Below, one piece after another: positions 13,993-19,922 of a stretch of 19,922 nt of DNA. Location: NCBI GenBank assembly GCA_045648165.1, contig JAZRNL010000028.1, positions 1 through 19,922 on the forward strand. The letters are read 5' to 3'. The first letter of the stretch is position 1, and every line of letters starts with the position of its first letter. The notes under the pieces were generated by a model. It worked only from the letters and a program-made list of their open reading frames with translations, did not search any database and was not told the origin of the DNA. The stretch comes from RGIG9115 sp045648165. GTDB taxonomy: Bacteria > Bacillota > Clostridia > UBA1381. The position numbers were made by a program, and so were the translations under genes.

Positions 13993-16900
13993 TCAGTCAA
14001 TAAAATATACGTGGAAATTATCCCATTCAAGGCTTGTATCCGTACCAAGACGCCAGCCTCCAAGCTGTACTTCGCCATTGGGTGTAACTGCAAGTCGGAT
14101 ATCCGCTTTCTCGGCAACAAGCTTATCATTTATATAAACATTTGCAAGTTGTTCGTCGTAGAATGCTTCTACCTTTATTTTGTACCACTTTCCATCGGTA
14201 ATTTCATGAATTACGTGCTGACCTGTTTTATCAAACCACTTGAATCCACCCTTATCAGCTATAAGCGATATTCCGCCGTATTCGTTACCGTAGAGAACTC
14301 TTGCTCCCGGAGATTCAGAAGTTTGACCGAATGTTGCCCTGAAATCGAATTCAAAAGCTGCAGGTAATTTTTTCTGGTCAAACTCAAATTTCACATCAAC
14401 ACCGTCACCTGCGTTATCAGCTTTGATTTTAAGAGTTCCATCACTTGTTGAAATGTTACCGGGGCTTATGATATTGATATACGATGGCAACTGTGCGACA
14501 TCGAAGCTTTCTTTGTACATTGTAGTATTAGGCGGCAGAATTTCAATATTGGCAGTTGTTGAAATCTTCTTAAGACCCATAGTTGCGGTAGCAGAAATTG
14601 TAGCTTTTCCCTCACCTACAGGAATTATTGTTCCGTCATCAGCAATTTCTACAATGTTGGGATTGCTTGAAACAAAGTCTATCTTTACATCATCCGGTGT
14701 GATATTAGCGTAGTTCTCAGTTTTGAGCTGAATTTCAAGCTTTTCATTCTTTGTACTTTTCTCAATTTTTCCGTTTTTATATCTGATTTTGAATGTTGAG
14801 AATTCCTCTGCAGGGTATGCGCCTTTACTTACAATAAGATTATTTATTCTGCACTCCGCACGGCTACCGTCGGGGCTTGCCGCAAACACGCCGCCAACTG
14901 CATTATTAAACTCTGTTTCGTATGAGCCAACTTCTGTGTAATTCTTGCCGTCGTCCGAAACATATGCATAATAAACTCCGTTTTTACGCTGAAGCTTCAG
15001 GTATTTATGAGTGCTACTGTCAAGCTCCTTATACTGAACACCCTTATCGGTAATACCTCTGTATGCAAACTTCACTCCGTTTCCATCCTGAATAAGAGCT
15101 AAAAATCTTGCATTTGAATATATTCCGTCACGTACCATAAGTCCGTGAACACCGTCAAAATCATCAAATCCTGCTGAAATAACAGTTTCGTTTATTTTGC
15201 TCTTACCAAGCCTTTTATAAACAAAGGCACCTTCATCCTGAGTTCCATTATCATCACCGTAGGTTGTACTGTTAATACCCTCACCGTATGTAACCAATGA
15301 GAAGCTTTTCGGAGTACCATAGGCTTTATCTTTTGAAAGTCTGGTTCCGAGACCTATTCCACTGAAGTCGCCTACATTAAATGCCACATCGCGTTTAACT
15401 GTTCCGGCTCCGCTGATTTCAAGAATAGTCCATTTATCTATGGAATCAACAGTAAGCTCTGTAGTTCCGTTTCCTTTTCCGGCCTTGAAGCTGGTCATAT
15501 TCTCTCCAGGCTTATATACGTTCACAGTAAGAGAATCGCCTGCGGGCAGATATTCATTGTTAACAGTTATTTTAACATTCTTTTTATCTGTTCCATCCGC
15601 ATCGTAATTTACAACGTGAACAACAACAGGAGCATTATCATAAAGCTGATTTTGTCTTAAAACTGTGTATACATCAGGTTCTTGTGTGCGAACAGTCCAA
15701 AGACTATTTTCAAGCGCCTGTCCGCCGTCTGAAACTAAAAGTCCGAATCTGTCAAGAGTTTCCTTTTCGCTATCGCTTAAATTATCTGTTCCGTCAACTG
15801 CAACTATTCCTGAAAGACCTTTAAAGTCGTTTTCATCAAAAGTCATAGAATAGATATTGTCGCGGTGTATAAGAAGTTTTGCAGGAACACCTTCTCTAAG
15901 AAGTCTGCCAAAATATTCTTCGTAGTCTGCAGTCATAGCATCGCCATTTATAATATATCCGATTTTTTCAGGAATTTCGTAGTTATCAAAGAGCCAAGGA
16001 TATTCTCTCGGAAGCTCATAAATTCCGCCAAGCTCTTCCACTGTTGCATAATATCTTGTACTACCATATAGCCATGCATCCCAAGGCACAAGAACATACT
16101 GCCCTGTTGCATAACTCATAGGAATAGCGCTGTACAAGGTTTCTCTATCAGATTTGCTCTTAGGCAATGGTGAATAAACGCTTTCAATGCCTGTTGCTTT
16201 TCCGGCGAGCATATTGTTGTAGAGGTTTTCTGCTGCCATATGACCTGAGCTTGTTTCTCCCATTACACCGTCGGCAAGATCCAGATACCAGCCTGTTGCC
16301 GCACCGTCGGCACTTATTCCTGCATTAAAGGCATAGCTGATTTCATTACCGCTGTATTCTTCCATATAGGCTTTTAATTTTTTATGGAACTCGCGCACTC
16401 TGTATTTCTGGAACTCTTCCCACTGCAAACCTATGGGGGTTGATTTCACACTATCATAAGATGTATAGCTTACAATGCCTTTTTCTTTTAAATAGTCTAC
16501 ATAATTAAAGCTGTTTATATCAGAAATTCCGCACTCAGTAAGCTGATCAGCGCTCACATTTTCTTTAAGGTACTTTGTAAAGCCTGTTACACAATATTCG
16601 CAGAAGCAACCGCCATGCCTGTAGTTCTGGTTTAAAGCCCAGTCGTCAAACTGCCATGCAAAAATCCCGTTGTCAATACCATTACGAGCTCTCCATGTTA
16701 TATTTTCCCAATAATCAGGATTACTTATACAAGTCCAGGTTGTTCCGTTAACACCATCAGCACGGGTATATGCTTCTCCGCCAAGGAAATAAGTGGTAAC
16801 CTGTTTCAAAAATTCCTGATCATCTCGTGCATTCGCATTTAAAGTATTCTGGAGGAAAAGCCCCTGGTCAAGCATTTTCTTTCCCTTTTCACCAAAAGCA

Positions 16901-18222
16901 TCGTATGTCCATCGGTTAGATGTTGCCATAAAGCGTTTAGCAGCATCTAATGTTCCCCACTGGTTTCCTGGTTCGTAATAGCTTCGTGATGTATACAAAA
17001 CATCAGAATACTTCTTATTTCCAAATATCGTTGTATAGTTCCTGATTTCAGTTAATAGAGGCTTTATAATTTCTTCCTGACCTTCCTTAACTGCATTTCT
17101 GTCGCTTATTACTATAAGACCTCTATCATCCCAGAAAACCGACTTACCAAAAGTTTCCGCTGCAAATCTGAGAGGAATAAAAAGCCTGTCTTTAACGAGA
17201 ACGGGAGCTGTTGGCATTTCCACGGGAGCACCGTTAATTATAGCGGTTCTGTTACCCAATCTAAGCTCTATACTGTTACCATCTTTTGATATTTTAAAAT
17301 CCTCAAGGGATTTAACCTCAACCTCACATCCTATTGCTTCCGTTGCAAAACGGGCAGGAATAAGAGTGTTACCATCATCTGAAATAAATGGTGCCACATA
17401 TGGCTCGCCGGGATAAATATTTACATATTCGTTATTTACCCTTGCAACCGAATTTCCGATTGCCATTGCGACTGAATTTTTAAGAGCCTTGTCGAGCTTT
17501 TGTTTACTATCTTTAAAATCTACCAAGGTGCGTTCAGGATCTACTACCATGGCCTTTGCATATTCCGACATCTCGGGGATATACTCTCCCTGATACACTT
17601 TTAAATTTTTAAAATCAAAAACAGATGCCTGCTCTTTTTTTCCGAAAATATGAAGCACAAGAGAATCTGTCATCTCATTACCATCTCTGAACTTTCCGTT
17701 TTCAAGAATAAGAAGTCCGTCCTGATAAAGTTTAAAGCTCTTTGAAGCTGAATCCATCACACAACTAATATTAACCCACGTTTCAGGTTCAATATTTCCC
17801 TTAGATGTTCGGTCACCGCCCGCACTGCCATTGTAGTGCTCCGGCGATTTACCGATTGTAAGACAAGCAGTTCCCTGTCCTTTAGCATTTTTTATGTAAA
17901 ACATACCGGGATACACTGTATCGGAATGATTTCTCCAGTCGAACGATACAGTAACCACTCCCTGTGATACAGGGACTACATCAATAAATCCGACCTCAGT
18001 GGAAAAATTGTTGTCATTAACCGCTACAAATTTTCCTTCATCTTCTTCCCCCACAAGAACTGTTCCGTTGGGTGCAACATTCCATGCTTCTTTAATAACA
18101 TCACCTGTATCATATTCGCTCAAATCGTGATTATAAATAACCGCAGCCTCTTCTGCTTGCACAATGAATGCAAACTGAAGAAACATTGACATAAGTGTAA
18201 GCAGTCCTATCACTTTTTTCAT
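13993..18222 (-). CDS. Large secreted multidomain glycoside-hydrolase-like protein
   Basis: A protein of 1409 residues. A signal peptide (1-23, likely cut after VQA) precedes a lectin-like jelly roll (about 26-212) and a copper-amine-oxidase-like stalk (about 250-375, with the repeated RFATEAIG and LRFAAETFG units). A glycosidase-like TIM barrel follows (about 380-745), then a Rossmann-like region as in beta-galactosidase trimerisation domains (about 752-870) and a beta-sandwich (870-940). The C-terminus holds a DUF1349-like laminin-G-type domain (945-1135), an Ig-like BIG_2 domain (1140-1228) and a final jelly roll (1232-1409). The barrel has QFDDW (524-528) and Cys539, Cys541, Cys544 (CFCEYC), the spacing of the zinc site in GH42 enzymes. 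No LPXTG or SLH anchor is seen. ATG at 18222 follows GAGGAG. It probably acts on a glycan; the family and catalytic acids are not certain. Confidence 0.8.
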   Translation of the reverse strand: MKKVIGLLTLMSMFLQFAFIVQAEEAAVIYNHDLSEYDTGDVIKEAWNVAPNGTVLVGEEDEGKFVAVNDNNFSTEVGFIDVVPVSQGVVTVSFDWRNHSDTVYPGMFYIKNAKGQGTACLTIGKSPEHYNGSAGGDRTSKGNIEPETWVNISCVMDSASKSFKLYQDGLLILENGKFRDGNEMTDSLVLHIFGKKEQASVFDFKNLKVYQGEYIPEMSEYAKAMVVDPERTLVDFKDSKQKLDKALKNSVAMAIGNSVARVNNEYVNIYPGEPYVAPFISDDGNTLIPARFATEAIGCEVEVKSLEDFKISKDGNSIELRLGNRTAIINGAPVEMPTAPVLVKDRLFIPLRFAAETFGKSVFWDDRGLIVISDRNAVKEGQEEIIKPLLTEIRNYTTIFGNKKYSDVLYTSRSYYEPGNQWGTLDAAKRFMATSNRWTYDAFGEKGKKMLDQGLFLQNTLNANARDDQEFLKQVTTYFLGGEAYTRADGVNGTTWTCISNPDYWENITWRARNGIDNGIFAWQFDDWALNQNYRHGGCFCEYCVTGFTKYLKENVSADQLTECGISDINSFNYVDYLKEKGIVSYTSYDSVKSTPIGLQWEEFQKYRVREFHKKLKAYMEEYSGNEISYAFNAGISADGAATGWYLDLADGVMGETSSGHMAAENLYNNMLAGKATGIESVYSPLPKSKSDRETLYSAIPMSYATGQYVLVPWDAWLYGSTRYYATVEELGGIYELPREYPWLFDNYEIPEKIGYIINGDAMTADYEEYFGRLLREGVPAKLLIHRDNIYSMTFDENDFKGLSGIVAVDGTDNLSDSEKETLDRFGLLVSDGGQALENSLWTVRTQEPDVYTVLRQNQLYDNAPVVVHVVNYDADGTDKKNVKITVNNEYLPAGDSLTVNVYKPGENMTSFKAGKGNGTTELTVDSIDKWTILEISGAGTVKRDVAFNVGDFSGIGLGTRLSKDKAYGTPKSFSLVTYGEGINSTTYGDDNGTQDEGAFVYKRLGKSKINETVISAGFDDFDGVHGLMVRDGIYSNARFLALIQDGNGVKFAYRGITDKGVQYKELDSSTHKYLKLQRKNGVYYAYVSDDGKNYTEVGSYETEFNNAVGGVFAASPDGSRAECRINNLIVSKGAYPAEEFSTFKIRYKNGKIEKSTKNEKLEIQLKTENYANITPDDVKIDFVSSNPNIVEIADDGTIIPVGEGKATISATATMGLKKISTTANIEILPPNTTMYKESFDVAQLPSYINIISPGNISTSDGTLKIKADNAGDGVDVKFEFDQKKLPAAFEFDFRATFGQTSESPGARVLYGNEYGGISLIADKGGFKWFDKTGQHVIHEITDGKWYKIKVEAFYDEQLANVYINDKLVAEKADIRLAVTPNGEVQLGGWRLGTDTSLEWDNFHVYFID

Positions 18223-18271
18223 ACTTTCTAACTCCTCTCGCATTGATTTTTTTTCAATTGTATTAACTTTA

Positions 18272-18300
18272 AATATATCATAATACACTATATTTGTAAA
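18272..18300 (-). promoter_or_regulatory. Promoter of the large secreted protein gene
   Basis: On the minus strand TTTACA (18295-18300), a 17-bp spacer and TATATT (18272-18277). The leader would be about 43 nt. The same TTTACA -35 with the same spacing is found before the GH99-like gene. Confidence 0.65.
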
Positions 18301-18334
18301 TACACAAATCAATACACTTAACAAATTCGATACA

Positions 18335-18550
18335 TCACTGAGGTATAGTATTATCAAGTTTAAGCTTCCATTTCGCCTGTTTCCACCTGAAATAGGAAAC
18401 CATAGCTATCACCAATTCATCAACTGCAATCCCATCCATAATCCAATCACTCCAAAGCCGCATTTTATCATAAAGAAGCACGCAAGAAACACACCGTTAA
18501 TAACACGGGATAATATTACAAAAACTATACTGAAAAGAATATAAAATTCA
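18335..18550 (-). pseudogene. Remnant of a MATE-family efflux transporter, C-terminus, frameshifted
   Basis: This fills most of the 352-nt gap between the two carbohydrate genes. On the minus strand, one frame from about 18550 to 18430 encodes a hydrophobic segment with VINGVFLACFFMIK and then FGVIGLWMG. Near 18430 the frame must change by one base, after which IAVDELVIAMVSYFRWKQ and AKWKLKL follow to a stop at 18335. This matches the last membrane helices and tail of clostridial MATE exporters, where G-x-W-x-G/A-x-x-x-DE precedes a final helix ending in FRWxxxKW. An in-frame TAA near 18558 and no start or upstream body show it is a decayed fragment. The identification rests on motif memory, not a search. 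Confidence 0.6.
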
Positions 18551-18574
18551 GATTAATTATTTGCACAAAAACGA

Positions 18575-19552
18575 CTATTTGTCAAGTTTTTTCTTAAAGT
18601 AATCAACGACTTTTCTAAAAGCTTTGAGCCTTGATAAATCAATTCCTCCATCTTCCGCAAAAGTGGGGCATATCCACCCGCCCTCTTCAAACTCATTCCA
18701 GGCAAAGCAAAGTATATGACCTGTTGTGGTACATTCAGAATTTTTCTTTATCCAATCAACAAGTAATTCTGCGCTTTCAAGAAGCTCCTCCTCAGTTGCC
18801 GCAGGAGGATAGTCAACATCTCGGTATGAAATCCATGGCACGGGGTTGTCAATTCGCGGAGAAGGATTCCATCCTGTTGTATACTCCGGAATTACTGTGA
18901 GCCCATATCCCTTACGCTCTTCATTTCTATCCACCATAAGCTTTGATAGCTCACTGTGTTTTGTAATTTCATGGCAACTGCAGCAGTATGCACTTGTAGC
19001 ATCAGCTCCTGTATAATCATTCCCTGCTTTATCTTCACTGCCATATAAAAAAGCTACATAGGGTTCAATATTTTCTAAGGCGAATGCACGTCTTACACAT
19101 TCCACAAAATCCTTTTTATATCCTCCGTGAATATAAACCAAGGGTTTTCCGTCTATCCTCTGATAATGCTCCTCTTTTGCTTCAATTGCAACCGTTCTTA
19201 TAAAATCCTCAGTCTGCTCCGGGAACAAAATGGCGCACATTTTAAGCTTATGCCTGAGCTCACTTTGAGAGTGGAGTTTCCTCGCCTTATTCACTTCGTC
19301 GTTCATATACCAGCAATAAGCAAAATAGTCTATCCCTGCATCTATTGCATACTGCAGCTCAATATTATACTCTTCGAGAGTGCGATAATGATAATCAATT
19401 TTATTCTCATTTATAATATCTGCATAATACGGAGTTATAGTCCTGTACTTTGCAGGGCTAAGAGCTTTTGTTACCCCTGCCCCTATATATGTAGTCGAAG
19501 GCACAGAAGCATCCCAGTTTATTACTCCGATTACAGTTTTATTCTTTTGCAT
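18575..19552 (-). CDS. GH99/WbsX-like glycan-acting protein
   Basis: A protein of 325 residues with no signal peptide, so probably cytoplasmic. It matches the GH99-like (WbsX, glycosyltransferase WbsX/GH71-99 clan) barrel. ELQYAIDAGIDYFAYCWYMND near residue 65-85 is the usual early strand in which the polypeptide reads IDxFAxxWY, KPLVYIHGGY (136-145) follows, and AWNEFEEGGWICPT (284-297) is the family's closing motif, where the two glutamates are likely functional. The ATG at 19552 is used, with GGGGA upstream; the frame extends to 19666, but that stretch crosses the promoter and the previous terminator. No terminator is seen after the stop. It could be a hydrolase or part of glycan assembly; substrate unknown. 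Confidence 0.75.
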   Translation of the reverse strand: MQKNKTVIGVINWDASVPSTTYIGAGVTKALSPAKYRTITPYYADIINENKIDYHYRTLEEYNIELQYAIDAGIDYFAYCWYMNDEVNKARKLHSQSELRHKLKMCAILFPEQTEDFIRTVAIEAKEEHYQRIDGKPLVYIHGGYKKDFVECVRRAFALENIEPYVAFLYGSEDKAGNDYTGADATSAYCCSCHEITKHSELSKLMVDRNEERKGYGLTVIPEYTTGWNPSPRIDNPVPWISYRDVDYPPAATEEELLESAELLVDWIKKNSECTTTGHILCFAWNEFEEGGWICPTFAEDGGIDLSRLKAFRKVVDYFKKKLDK

Positions 19553-19574
19553 TAAATCATCCCCTTTTTTGATA

Positions 19575-19603
19575 ATTATACCACCGCAATTAATAATTGT
19601 AAA
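19575..19603 (-). promoter_or_regulatory. Promoter of the GH99-like gene
   Basis: On the minus strand TTTACA (19598-19603), a 17-bp spacer and a perfect TATAAT (19575-19580), giving a leader of about 16 nt. Confidence 0.8.
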
Positions 19604-19607
19604 TGCA

Positions 19608-19654
19608 CAAAAAAGACTAAAAAGAGCATCGCCGTAAATTCTACGGCAATGCCC
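19608..19654 (-). terminator. Rho-independent terminator of the gene at the right edge
   Basis: On the minus strand the arms 19642-19654 and 19624-19636 form a 13-bp stem with two wobbles and a 5-nt loop, followed by TTTTTAGTCTTTTTT. It starts 13 nt past the stop codon of the upstream partial gene and isolates the GH99-like gene from it. Confidence 0.9.
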
Positions 19655-19666
19655 ATTTAAAAACAA

Positions 19667-19921
19667 TTAATCAGCAAGTGTAAATGAATTACAAAGCGGT
19701 TTTAAATTATTATCCCAGATGAATAATGTATAATCATCAGTTACACCTTCAAGGCTGATTGAAGATAATGTACTGCTCAAAGTTGCTTTTGCAAACTTAA
19801 TACCAGTCACCTTGTTACCGGTGTATTTAGCTGCCATACAATATACTGTTTTATCACCACTGGTTGAAAGCATATCTATATCTACACCTGTAGCATTTTT
19901 TGTTACTGAAGCCATAACGCT
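19667..19921 (-). CDS. C-terminus of an uncharacterised, probably extracellular protein (truncated by window edge)
   Basis: The frame is open to the window edge and 84 residues are visible; an internal ATG at 19915 is not a convincing start because no ribosome site can be seen and the frame continues upstream. The segment is a small beta-rich domain ending in YTLFIWDNNLKPLCNSFTL. A closing F-x-W-D/N-x-L-x-P-L pattern like this is common at the end of large secreted or surface proteins of Clostridia, often after fibronectin-like or carbohydrate-binding modules. The rest of the protein is outside the window, so no function is given. Its location beside two glycan-related genes fits a surface role. 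Confidence 0.6.
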   Translation of the reverse strand, partial: SVMASVTKNATGVDIDMLSTSGDKTVYCMAAKYTGNKVTGIKFAKATLSSTLSSISLEGVTDDYTLFIWDNNLKPLCNSFTLAD

Positions 19922-19922
19922 G

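Noticed and set aside
18223..18357. N-terminal extension of the large secreted protein with a hydrophobic stretch
   Set aside because: It spans the promoter and -10 region, and the true start with GAGGAG and a clean signal peptide is at 18222.
19552..19666. N-terminal extension of the GH99-like protein
   Set aside because: The extension crosses a strong promoter and the terminator of the previous gene, and the ATG at 19552 has a ribosome site.
1..19922. CRISPR array, tRNA, rRNA, insertion sequence ends or phage module
   Set aside because: I read the intergenic regions and saw no regularly spaced repeats, cloverleaf, transposase or long terminal inverted repeats.

Overview
This 19.9-kb window looks like chromosomal DNA from a low-GC Gram-positive anaerobe, most likely a member of the Clostridia. 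The evidence is AT-rich DNA, strong GGAGG-type ribosome binding sites, frequent TTG/GTG starts, sigma-A promoters with 17-bp spacers, U-tailed hairpin terminators, a HisZ plus short-form HisG pair, and a copper-amine-oxidase-like stalk domain in a secreted protein. The species cannot be named from the sequence.

Layout. (1) 1-1420: the 3' end of an ABC-F ATPase gene, then a divergent pair made of a SLOG-fold (YpsA-like) protein on the minus strand and a small HTH regulator on the plus strand, framed by two bidirectional hairpin terminators. (2) 1414-4146, minus strand: a YgiQ-family radical SAM protein and folD, with an unusual 92-nt out-of-frame overlap, driven by a near-consensus promoter. 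(3) 4261-12584, plus strand: a tightly packed operon hisZ-hisG-hisD-hisC-hisB-hisH-hisA-hisF-hisIE-hisJ that encodes every step from PRPP and ATP to L-histidine. Its promoter is an extended -10 type with two tandem TAAAGCGT octamers filling the spacer. (4) 12612-13912: an exported transglutaminase-like protein with its own promoter and terminator. (5) 13918-19921, minus strand: a carbohydrate and surface region. It holds a 1409-residue secreted multidomain protein with a GH42-like barrel and CxCxxC cysteine cluster, a decayed and frameshifted C-terminus of a MATE efflux transporter, a cytoplasmic GH99/WbsX-like protein, and the C-terminus of a further, probably extracellular, protein.

How the parts work together. 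The his operon is self-sufficient: the short HisG lacks the regulatory domain and needs HisZ; HisB is only the dehydratase, so the PHP-type phosphatase at the end supplies the missing step; and HisI and HisE are fused. Several junctions have the stop codon and the next Shine-Dalgarno overlapping, which suggests translational coupling. FolD links to the same one-carbon and purine economy, but it is divergently transcribed and not part of the operon.

Most of the window is ordinary biosynthetic DNA. The parts worth a second look are the SLOG/HTH pair with its palindrome, the YgiQ/folD overlap, the octamer repeat in the his promoter, a piece resembling half of a c-di-GMP-I riboswitch just upstream of that promoter, the large secreted glycosidase-like protein, and the MATE remnant. 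I saw no CRISPR array, tRNA, rRNA, insertion sequence or phage module.
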